From: Methylobacterium aquaticum
GTDB lineage: Bacteria > Pseudomonadota > Alphaproteobacteria > Rhizobiales > Beijerinckiaceae
Length of the DNA: 53,947 bases
Direction of reading: 5' to 3'
Assembly (NCBI RefSeq): GCF_001043915.1
Contig: NZ_LABX01000121.1
Span: 1 to 53,947, forward strand
Positions 14,094 to 20,805 of the stretch are shown here, piece by piece. Made by a program: the position numbers and the translations under genes. The notes beneath the pieces were generated by a model. It had not been told where the DNA came from. It saw nothing but the letters and a program-made list of their open reading frames with translations, and did not search any database. Every line of letters starts with the position of its first letter. Position 1 is the first letter of the stretch.

Positions 14094-15476
14094 TCATCCC
14101 CGCGGCCAGCGGAAATCGTCCGCCCGGCCGGGCTGGAGCGTCGGCGCCGCGCCGCGGATCAGGCTGCGCTCCAGGGTATAGCCGGTGTCACGGTCGATCC
14201 GCGGCCGGCCAGTGACGAGCTGGCCGCCCGGAGAGACGTCGTTGCGGGTGAGCGGCAGCACCGGGCCGGCGGCGGGCTTGACCGGCAGGGCCGGGATGCC
14301 CGGCGGCTCCGGCAGGCTCGGCAGCATCGTGGTGATGAGCCGGTCGATCGCCGCGTCGTCGTCGAGCTTGGCCTCGCCGGCAGCGGCCGGCGCCGCCTCG
14401 GGGGCGAGGGGCGTGACGGCGTCCGGCAAAGCCGGCGTGCCGGTCGTCGCCTCGATCAGCCGCTTGATCTCGACATCGGCGAAATGCGCCGCCTTGCGGG
14501 CGCCGGCCTGGGTGAAGTGCACGCCGTCCGAGGTGCGCAGGCGCGCCTGCTGCCCTTCGAGGTCGGGCCCGGTCGCGGCGTAGCGGTTGTCCTCGCCGAC
14601 GAAGGCCGGCCAGATGTCGACATAGACGCCACCCGCCCGCTGGACCCGATCGCGAAAGATCTCGTTGAGCGAGGTGATGTCGGCCGACAGCGTCTCGCTC
14701 TTCATCGGCGGCTCGCCGACCCAGACCACCGGCACCTTGCGATCGGTGAAGACCTTCAGGAGCGCATCGACCCGGTCGCGGTAGAGGGCGCGCCAGCGCT
14801 CACTCAGGGGCTCGACCGTCTGGTCGCCGTCGCGCAGGGGCTGGCGGTCATTGGCGCCGACCATCACGACGGCATAGGTGACCTTGGGGTTGGACTTGAG
14901 GTAGTCCTCCGCTGCCTTCGGCCAGTCGACCACGTCCTTGCGCACGAGGCCGCTGTCGCCCTTGGCACGGCGGATGACCGTCACGTCCGGGTTCGACTCG
15001 TAGACGGTGTCGAGGCCCCGGCCCAGAAGCTCGGCGAGGGAATCGCCGAAGACCGCGATCTGCGTGCGCGGGTCGGTCTTCGGTTTCGGGGCGGCGGGAC
15101 GTGCGACGACCGGGGCCGGGCGGGGCTTGGGCCGCTGCACCGAGCGCCCCTCGTGACTCGGCACCACCTCCCGCTCCCGCCGCGGGCGGGGCGTGCGATA
15201 GGCGCCGCGCGCCGCAGGCCGGCCGCCATCCTGGATGTAGGGCTGTGCGGGGGAGCGGTTCTCCCAAGGCCAGTAGAAGGGACGCTGCGGCTCGGGCGCC
15301 GGCCGGTAGGCGGGGGCGCGGCGGTAGCCGTAGCCATAGCCGTCGTCGTAATATTGCGCCCGGGCCGCCTCCGGCACGCCCAAGCCCGCGAGCAGGCTCC
15401 AGAGGACGAGGTGCGGCAGCGCCCGGCCCGTCGGCCATCCCATCGACATCGTTCCCGGCTTCGCCCGCATCCTCAT
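14094..15476 (-). CDS. DUF459 SGNH/GDSL-type hydrolase, exported
   Basis: A 460-residue protein with an N-terminal signal or anchor (ALPHLVLWSLLAGLGVPEAARA), then a Tyr/Pro/Arg-rich low-complexity stretch (residues 41-130), then a DUF459 SGNH-hydrolase domain. Catalytic features are FGDSLAELL (Ser146, block I), VMVGANDRQ (block III, Asn209) and SDGVHFTQAGARKAAHF (Asp/His, block V). The C-terminal ~120 residues are Pro/Ala-rich. DUF459 proteins are periplasmic and are thought to act on cell-wall or polysaccharide esters; the substrate is unknown. The first ATG at 15476 is used; ATGs at residues 10 and 12 are alternatives. An imperfect hairpin lies upstream at 15549-15590. Confidence 0.88.
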   Translation of the reverse strand: MRMRAKPGTMSMGWPTGRALPHLVLWSLLAGLGVPEAARAQYYDDGYGYGYRRAPAYRPAPEPQRPFYWPWENRSPAQPYIQDGGRPAARGAYRTPRPRREREVVPSHEGRSVQRPKPRPAPVVARPAAPKPKTDPRTQIAVFGDSLAELLGRGLDTVYESNPDVTVIRRAKGDSGLVRKDVVDWPKAAEDYLKSNPKVTYAVVMVGANDRQPLRDGDQTVEPLSERWRALYRDRVDALLKVFTDRKVPVVWVGEPPMKSETLSADITSLNEIFRDRVQRAGGVYVDIWPAFVGEDNRYAATGPDLEGQQARLRTSDGVHFTQAGARKAAHFADVEIKRLIEATTGTPALPDAVTPLAPEAAPAAAGEAKLDDDAAIDRLITTMLPSLPEPPGIPALPVKPAAGPVLPLTRNDVSPGGQLVTGRPRIDRDTGYTLERSLIRGAAPTLQPGRADDFRWPRG

Positions 15477-15548
15477 GCCACCGAGTATAGCGCGGCGATC
15501 GAGCCCAGCCCACCCCGTGGCCGCGGCCTTCGTCCCTCGTCAAGGTTA

Positions 15549-15590
15549 GGGGATGATGAAGGTCAGTGTAAACCTCCATTCAGCATCCCC
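15549..15590. other. Imperfect hairpin between divergent genes
   Basis: GGGGATG (15549-15555) pairs with CATCCCC (15584-15590), and the pairing continues inward with TGAA/TTCA and AGGT/ACCT after single-base interruptions. It is located in the 246-base gap between the DUF459 gene (minus strand) and the small membrane protein gene at 15723 (plus strand). It could be an operator or a leader structure. Confidence 0.4.
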
Positions 15591-15722
15591 GAACATCGCC
15601 CGTGCGCGACGAGACGCCGGTCGGATGTGACGACCGGTCGTTAAGCGGCGGCGGCCAATGATCTGTCTCAAGCGAGCGACGGATCGACAACAACGTTGCC
15701 GCAAGACAGGCGAGTGCGTCAC

Positions 15723-16004
15723 ATGGTTCGGACTGTATGGCGGCTGGGTCTCCAGGCCGCGCTCATCATCGGGATCGGATCTGCCTTGCTGCTGAGCAGG
15801 GGCGGACGGGAGGCCGTGGCCGTCCCGTTGCGCCCGGCGCTCGATCCGATGCCGATCACCGCGCCGATGGCGCGGCCCGTCGTCCCCGCGCCGGCGCCCG
15901 GCGTGCGGGTGGTTCTGGGCCTGCCCTGGACCAATGCCAGCGCCGAACTGGCGAGCGAGGTGCTGGCCGCCCAGTACGGCACCGGCCTCAGCGGTTCGCG
16001 GTGA
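15723..16004 (+). CDS. Small single-pass membrane or secreted protein
   Basis: 93 residues starting MVRTVWRLGLQAALIIGIGSALL, a hydrophobic N-terminal segment, followed by a Pro/Ala/Val-rich body (PMPITAPMARPVVPAPAPG) and ending near LAAQYGTGLSGSR. No family is recognised. The ATG at 15723 is chosen because the hydrophobic segment begins there; the frame is open from 15696. Its last 17 bases overlap the convergent LapG-like peptidase gene. Confidence 0.55.
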   Translation: MVRTVWRLGLQAALIIGIGSALLLSRGGREAVAVPLRPALDPMPITAPMARPVVPAPAPGVRVVLGLPWTNASAELASEVLAAQYGTGLSGSR

Positions 16005-16644
16005 CGACCGGCGATACCGCCCGGCCGAGGGAGACCCAGCGCGCGCCCTCGTCGCCCTCACGCTTGATGTAGGTGTAGCCGGTCTTGTGCCAGGGCAGCA
16101 CGGCGCTGATCTTGTTGTCGAGGATGAGGTCGCCACGGTCGGTGCGCAGCATCAGCACGGCGTGGCCCTCGCCCTTCTCATCGATCACCACCGTCATCCG
16201 CATCGCGCGGTGTGGCAGGCCGGCCTGGGCGAGCAGCTTGCGCTTGAGCAGCTGGAAATCCTCGCAATCGCCCGAGCCGTCCTCGGCGAGGTCCCAGCGG
16301 TCCGGCACCCTCCAATGCTCCTGGTCGGTGATCGCGCGCAGGCTGGTGTTCACCTGCCGGTTGATGCCAGTGACCGTCTGCCACAGACGCGGGGTCAGCG
16401 TGACCTGCGCCGGCTCGCCGACATCCACGGCGCATTCCGCGGTGTAGCGGGCGCAGAACTCGGTCCAGCCCGGGACCGGCCGGGCCTCGCCGACCGTCGC
16501 GGCCGGCACGGTGACGGGCGGGAGGGCCGCCAGGGTCTGGCTGCCCGCCCCGTTCACCGAACCCGGCAGCCCGCCGACGAGACCGGCGGCCACCGCCGCA
16601 GCCCGCGCGATTCCGATTCCGCCCATGCGACCCGCGATACGCAT
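15988..16644 (-). CDS. LapG-like transglutaminase-type cysteine peptidase (BTLCP, DUF920)
   Basis: A 218-residue exported protein with an N-terminal hydrophobic signal (IARAAAVAAGLVGGLPG), then the BTLCP/peptidase C93 domain. The catalytic triad is visible: Cys127 in GSGDCEDFQLLKRKLL, His161 in KGEGHAVLMLRT and Asp176 in DLILDNKI. This family includes LapG, the periplasmic protease that clips large surface adhesins under c-di-GMP control, but most alphaproteobacterial members are uncharacterised, and no LapD or giant adhesin is visible here. Two perfect CtrA-type boxes lie in the 130 bases upstream, so cell-cycle control is likely. ATG codons at 16644 and 16626 are both possible. It overlaps the convergent small gene by 17 bases. 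Confidence 0.88.
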   Translation of the reverse strand: MRIAGRMGGIGIARAAAVAAGLVGGLPGSVNGAGSQTLAALPPVTVPAATVGEARPVPGWTEFCARYTAECAVDVGEPAQVTLTPRLWQTVTGINRQVNTSLRAITDQEHWRVPDRWDLAEDGSGDCEDFQLLKRKLLAQAGLPHRAMRMTVVIDEKGEGHAVLMLRTDRGDLILDNKISAVLPWHKTGYTYIKREGDEGARWVSLGRAVSPVVTANR

Positions 16645-16664
16645 CCGACCGGTACCCGCAACCG

Positions 16665-16680
16665 TTAAGCTCTTGTTAAC
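16665..16680. promoter_or_regulatory. CtrA-binding box 1
   Basis: TTAA-GCTCTTG-TTAAC is an exact match to the alphaproteobacterial CtrA consensus TTAA-N7-TTAA(C). It lies 20 bases upstream of the 16644 start of the LapG-like gene. It is also within an inverted repeat, CGTTAA...TTAACG. Confidence 0.75.
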
Positions 16681-16720
16681 GAGTTGGTCGCATGCCGGGT
16701 CCGCCGGGGCAATGGGTGAG

Positions 16721-16736
16721 TTAAGAAAAGGTTAAC
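16721..16736. promoter_or_regulatory. CtrA-binding box 2
   Basis: TTAA-GAAAAGG-TTAAC is a second exact CtrA consensus, 40 bases beyond the first. Its distance to the LapG-like gene leaves room for a promoter with this box at -35. The nearest gene on the other side, the Bcr/CflA exporter, ends at 16775 and reads the same way, so only the peptidase gene can be the target. Confidence 0.75.
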
Positions 16737-16774
16737 GTCTGTTCACAGGCAAGCGGGTTCGGCCTGCCACTGGC

Positions 16775-18007
16775 TCACGCCCGCCGCAGCGAGAGCGCGG
16801 CGATGAGGCCGGCGCCGAGCAGGGTCGCGGCGACCGGGGTCGCCGAACCGTCGTGCCAGGCGGCGACCACGAGGGTGAACAGCGCGCCGAACGCCATCTG
16901 GGTGAAGCCGTAGAGGCTCGATGCCGCGCCGGCGGCGTGGGGATCGACGTTCATCAGGCCTGCCACCGCGTTCGCCCCGAGAAGCCCGATCCCCACCGCG
17001 TAGACGGAGAGGGGGGCGAGCAGCGTCACCACCGTGAGATGCCCGGTGCGGTCGATCGCCAGCAGCGCCAGGGCCGAGGCGAGGCACAGGCCGTTGCCGA
17101 TCCTGGCCGCCCGCGGGATCGGCATCCGGCCGGCGAGACGCCCGGCGACGGCCGCGCCGACCACCATCCCGGCCACCACGATCAGGCAGTCGAGCCCCAC
17201 CTCCTGGGCCGAGCGGCCGAGCCGGTCGACGAGCAGGAACGGCGCCACCGCCAGGAAGGCATAGAGGCTCGTCCCGGCGCAGGCCCCGGCGAGCAGGTAG
17301 GCCCGGTAGGCGGGGTTGCGCAGCAGGCGCCCATAGGCGGTGGCGACGGCTCCGATCCCCGGCAGCGCCACCGGCCGCCGGTTGGTCTCCGGCAGGGTCA
17401 GCACCACCAGCGCGCCGAGGCCCGCCACCAGCACGGCCAGCACCACGAAGACCGCCCGCCAGCCGAAGGCGCCGGCGACGAGGCCGCCGATCGCCGGCGC
17501 GAGGGCCGGCGTCAGGGTCATCGCCATGGTGAGGATCGCGATCTTGCGGGCGGTATCGGTGGCGGTCGAGACGTCGCGCACCATCGCCCGGCCGAGGACG
17601 AGCGAGCCGCAGGCCCCGAGCGATTGCAGCACCCGGGCGACGATCAGCACCTCGATCGAGGGGGCGGGGATCGCGAGGAGCAGTCCGGCGAGGTAGAGCG
17701 ACAGGCCGGCGATCAGCACAGGACGGCGGCCGAACCGGTCCGAGAGCGGTCCGTAGACCAATTGCCCGCAGGCGAGGCCGACGAGATAGAGGGTGATCGT
17801 CAACTGCGCGGCGACCGGCGTCGTGCCGAGATCGGCGGCAGCGGCGGCCAGCGCCGGCACGAAGATGTGCAGGGCCACCGTCCCCGTCATGGTGACGGCG
17901 ACCAGGAGCGGCAGCGACGCTTGACGGGGTGAGGTTTGAATTGACGAGGTTTGGCCGGACGCCGACCGGTCACTCGTTTGGTCGGGACGCCTCGGTGACA
18001 TCGTCAT
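16775..18007 (-). CDS. Bcr/CflA family MFS drug exporter
   Basis: An inner-membrane proton-driven exporter of about 410 residues with 12 hydrophobic segments (DHA1/Bcr-CflA group). The loop 2-3 signature GPLSDRFGRRPVLIAG and the segment-5 region TPALAPAIGGLVAGAFGWRAVFVV (antiporter motif C) are present. Members export chloramphenicol, bicyclomycin or sulfonamides; the substrate here cannot be told. GTG and ATG starts extend the frame to 18055. The ATG at 18007 is chosen because GAGG lies about 10 bases upstream and the extra residues are low-complexity and polar. The N-terminus before the first segment is still Ser/Gln-rich. Confidence 0.88.
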   Translation of the reverse strand: MTMSPRRPDQTSDRSASGQTSSIQTSPRQASLPLLVAVTMTGTVALHIFVPALAAAAADLGTTPVAAQLTITLYLVGLACGQLVYGPLSDRFGRRPVLIAGLSLYLAGLLLAIPAPSIEVLIVARVLQSLGACGSLVLGRAMVRDVSTATDTARKIAILTMAMTLTPALAPAIGGLVAGAFGWRAVFVVLAVLVAGLGALVVLTLPETNRRPVALPGIGAVATAYGRLLRNPAYRAYLLAGACAGTSLYAFLAVAPFLLVDRLGRSAQEVGLDCLIVVAGMVVGAAVAGRLAGRMPIPRAARIGNGLCLASALALLAIDRTGHLTVVTLLAPLSVYAVGIGLLGANAVAGLMNVDPHAAGAASSLYGFTQMAFGALFTLVVAAWHDGSATPVAATLLGAGLIAALSLRRA

Positions 18008-18053
18008 CGCGCGGTGGCCTCGGTGTTCGTCGTCGGGATCTCCCGCCTGTGTC

Positions 18054-18209
18054 ATACCAACGGACGTTGCAAACGACCTTTAGTTCCGTTCTCGAATTGT
18101 CGCCAAGCCTCCGGCTTGACATCGACAATTCGAGATGGGTCGACGGCCCCGTTGATCCCGGGCCTGCCCGAGATCGAATCGATGCGTCAGCATCTTGGGC
18201 CGTTGGTAT
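18054..18209 (+). repeat. 156-bp dispersed repeat with 10-bp terminal inverted repeats
   Basis: The element is bounded by ATACCAACGG (18054-18063) and CCGTTGGTAT (18200-18209), a perfect terminal inverted repeat. A second copy in opposite orientation is at 49747-49871, and a degenerate one at 5057-5207. The outer ~28 bases (CAGCATCTTGGGCCGTTGGT and neighbours) and the arm TTCCGTTC...CGCCAAGCC are the best conserved. It has internal palindromes such as CTCGAATTGTCG...CGACAATTCGAG and encodes nothing. MITE-like; the mobilising enzyme is unknown. Confidence 0.75.
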
Positions 18210-18479
18210 AGGCGAGGCCGGTCGTCGGAGGCATGCCGGCTGCGAATGGCTGGTCCTTGCCGCGGGGACCGCTCGACCGGGCCCGATCCGGCGGGGCCGG
18301 TGCAACCCATCGCATGCGGGTGGGGGCCCTCATGTCGTTTGTGCGCGAACGGTCCTGCCCGTACTGTGGGGTCTCCATGGCGCGTTTTCCCATGGCGCGT
18401 TTCATGGTGCGTTTTCATGGCGCGGGGCCCGGACCGGGGGCAGCATCGGCGCCAGCGGATCCGGGGACGGGAGATGGCG

Positions 18480-18767
18480 ATGTCCGATAGCGTGTTCCGT
18501 CCCGGCGGGTGGCCGTGGCCCGCTTCCGGCGACGACGTGGTCCCGGCCGGCCGGCTGTCTGTGCGGCGCCTGCGCGAGATCGAGGACGTGCTCGGGGGCT
18601 CGATCGATCCGGCGGGGGCGGTGGTCATCGACGAGCGGGAGTTCGAGCGGCAGGCAATCGCGCTCCTGCGCGCCTTCGGCCGGATCACCGATCCGCAGAT
18701 CCGCCGCGACGTGCTGCGTCTGGTCGATGCGGCTGCGGACGGGACCACGGAGATCCCGCAAGAGTAA
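18480..18767 (+). CDS. Small conserved-looking helical protein of unknown function
   Basis: 95 residues starting MSDSVFRPGGWPWPASGDDV, with a helical C-terminal half (FERQAIALLRAFGRI; RRDVLRLVDAAA). The ATG at 18480 is preferred over the one six bases upstream because GGGACGGGAG is better spaced for it. The frame is open back to 18195, but that part overlaps repetitive sequence and is not protein-like. I do not recognise the family. The charged, cytoplasmic-looking sequence and good codon bias support a real gene. It follows the TIR repeat and precedes a strong hairpin. Confidence 0.6.
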   Translation: MSDSVFRPGGWPWPASGDDVVPAGRLSVRRLREIEDVLGGSIDPAGAVVIDEREFERQAIALLRAFGRITDPQIRRDVLRLVDAAADGTTEIPQE

Positions 18768-18801
18768 CGGCCGGATCTGCGGCGAAAATCCGCGACCGAG
18801 T

Positions 18802-18853
18802 GCGATCCTCAGCAGACTTGCGTTGGCCTGCAAGCGCAAGTCTGCTGAGGATC
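18802..18853. terminator. Perfect 20-bp inverted repeat between convergent genes
   Basis: Arms 18802-18821 and 18834-18853 are perfectly complementary over 20 bp, with a 12-base loop. It sits 34 bases past the small gene at 18480-18767 and downstream of the convergent AraC gene, so it may terminate both. CTCAGCAGACTTGCGTTGGC (18807-18826) recurs exactly at 49641-49660, showing that it is also part of a dispersed repeat family. Confidence 0.7.
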
Positions 18854-18930
18854 GGATGTGCCGAGGGCACGAGAGACTCGAAGACGCCGATCGGCATCCG
18901 GCCCGCCGCGGTCGAGGACCTGTCTCCCCG

Positions 18931-19034
18931 AAGGCTTGGCAAGAAGGCTTGGCAAGAAGGCTTGGCAAGAAGGCTTGGCAAGAAGGCTTGGCAAGAAGGC
19001 TTGGCAAGAAGGCTTGGCAAGAAGGATTGGCGAG
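18931..19034. repeat. 13-bp minisatellite (7 perfect copies plus 1 degenerate)
   Basis: Seven consecutive perfect copies of AAGGCTTGGCAAG run from 18931 to 19021, with a mutated eighth copy (AAGGATTGGCGAG) at 19022-19034 and a partial ninth after it. The array ends about 10 bases from the stop codon of the AraC gene. Because 13 is not a multiple of 3, all frames read through in the same KKAWQEGLARRLG-type pattern; this is a tandem repeat, not a coding signal. Confidence 0.95.
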
Positions 19035-19044
19035 AGGCTTGGCT

Positions 19045-20103
19045 TCAGAACGCCTCGCGCATGCGCCGCATGGCATGCACCCAGTCGGAGGGGCCGAGGC
19101 CGGCCGCGATGCTGATCGGGTTCTGTCCCTCGCGGGCGCGGTTGCGGGCCTCCCGCGGGCTCATCGCGAACCGCGTCCGGAACGAGCGGCTGAAATGCGT
19201 CTCGCTGGTGAAGCCGCTGCGGAACGCCACCTGGGCGATGCTGCTGCGCTCGGCGTCGGACCGGCACAGGGCCATGAATGCCCGGTCGAGCCGGCGCCCG
19301 GCGACATAGGCCATGACGCCGCCGTCGAAGCCGAACAGCCGGTACAGGGTTGCCCGCGACACCCGGCAGGCCGCCGCGATGCCGGCGGGGCTCAAGGTCG
19401 GGTCTTCGAGGTGGCGGTCGATATAGGCGCAGACCCGGTCGTGGACGCTGGCGCAGGCCGCCGCCCGCGCCAGCGGATCGGCCTCCCGCAGGTCGCTGCC
19501 CGAGAGCAGCAGGCAGAGCGCCTGAATGGCGGTGTCCGCCTCCCGGGGCGAGAGCGAGGTGGCATGCTGGGCCAGGCTGCGCAAATGGCTCCCGATCACC
19601 GCCGCCAGGGCGCTGTCGCGGCCGAGCGCCCGGCCGTGGAGATCGTTTGACCGGGCGAGCGGCAGCCGGTCTCGCGGCAGGACCAGGGTCAGGTTGGAGA
19701 AATCCGTCGCCCGCGTGTGCAGGGTGCGGTTGAGGTCGAGGACATTGATGTCCCCGGCCTGCACCGTCACGGCCGTGTCGCCGCATTGGCCCTCGAAGCC
19801 GCCGGTGAGGTATTGCTGGATCACGATGTGGTCCCAACCGGAGCGGCGGATGTCGCACATCCCGCGTTCGAAGGATTGCGCCCGCGACGTGCAGACCGTC
19901 AGCAGCGCATCGGACACCGGAGCAGCCTGCATCTCGGCCCGGAACGTCGCCCAGTTCTCGACCTTGACCCGGAACAAAGGTTGCACGAGGTCGTGCCAGA
20001 GGGAGAATTGCTGCTCGGCCGCGAGCCGCCCGAGCCCCAGATCCATCACTGCGTCGTCCGCCACCATGTCAGCGTTCGCTGCCCATCTTCGTTCTGCTGT
20101 CAT
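19045..20103 (-). CDS. AraC family transcriptional regulator
   Basis: About 352 residues. The N-terminal ~200 residues match an AraC-binding-like (cupin-type) sensing domain (WDHIVIQQYLTGGFEG, GDINVLDLNRTLHTRA). The C-terminal ~100 residues are the double helix-turn-helix domain: AGIAAACRVSRATLYRLF is the first HTH and SSIAQVAFRSGFTSETHFSRSFR the second, followed by the family's SPREARNRA. The effector is unknown. Starts at 20112, 20103 and 20067 are possible; none has a clear ribosome binding site. The 13-bp minisatellite begins right after its stop codon. No metabolic gene is adjacent that would reveal its target. Confidence 0.9.
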   Translation of the reverse strand: MTAERRWAANADMVADDAVMDLGLGRLAAEQQFSLWHDLVQPLFRVKVENWATFRAEMQAAPVSDALLTVCTSRAQSFERGMCDIRRSGWDHIVIQQYLTGGFEGQCGDTAVTVQAGDINVLDLNRTLHTRATDFSNLTLVLPRDRLPLARSNDLHGRALGRDSALAAVIGSHLRSLAQHATSLSPREADTAIQALCLLLSGSDLREADPLARAAACASVHDRVCAYIDRHLEDPTLSPAGIAAACRVSRATLYRLFGFDGGVMAYVAGRRLDRAFMALCRSDAERSSIAQVAFRSGFTSETHFSRSFRTRFAMSPREARNRAREGQNPISIAAGLGPSDWVHAMRRMREAF

Positions 20104-20540
20104 CCCGTGCAAGGATCAGCGCGGCTTTTCGTGACTTGAGAGGCACCCGTGCCAACTGGGCGCCGGTTGCATGCATCGATAGATCGGTGGAGCGACGATC
20201 GAAAGCCAGATGATTGCGTCCCGATGATTTGAACACGGGTGCGAGCTGCGTCAATACCCGAACGATCCCCGTCATTTCGGCCCCCGCTCTCGAACCGCCA
20301 CGATCCAGAGGGGCAGAGGGCGGTCGATGGCGGTCCCTGGACGGCATGAGAGCGCTGGCCGGCCCGGGCGCGGACCTCGCCGCCGGGGAGCCGCCCTGTG
20401 ACATCCAGGCGACGCCTGTCACCGCCCTTCGTGTCCAGCGCCTCCGTTTTGAGACGCAAAGCACAGCCTTTGGTATTTTTCGTGCGGCGCGCCATGCTAT
20501 GCTGACGCCAAATACCCACGCGCCGGTCCGCAGCCTCGTG

Positions 20541-20681
20541 ATGAAGAGCCCGAACGTCGAACGGTTGCCGAAGGCGGTGGTGCGCCTCACGGCCGGGCGC
20601 GCGATTTCCCTGATGCTGGCCCTCGCCCTCGCCCTGGCCATCGCCCTCGTGGTCTCGGCTCCGCTCGTCACTGCGAACTGA
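20541..20681 (+). CDS. Possible small membrane protein
   Basis: 46 residues (60 if started at the ATG at 20499). The sequence is MKSPNVERLPKAVVRL followed by one hydrophobic segment, ISLMLALALALAIALVVSAP. Similar tiny transmembrane proteins are common in these genomes, but nothing else supports this one. The rest of the ~700-base gap between the AraC gene and the MscS channel gene (20104-20805) shows no other gene; its centre (about 20455-20500) is locally AT-richer, compatible with a promoter. Confidence 0.3.
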   Translation: MKSPNVERLPKAVVRLTAGRAISLMLALALALAIALVVSAPLVTAN

Positions 20682-20805
20682 AGCCGACGGGCGGCAGGAC
20701 ATGCCCCCTGGAACTGTCCTCGCGGTGCCGCGAGAGGGGTGGCCCCGGACGCCCCCCGCATCGATCGTCCGGGAGCCACGGTGAGCCAGCGGGTCCCTGG
20801 GCCGT

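Noticed and set aside
18931..19034. A possible CRISPR array
   Set aside because: The 13-bp units are directly adjacent with no spacers; it is a minisatellite, and no cas genes are present.
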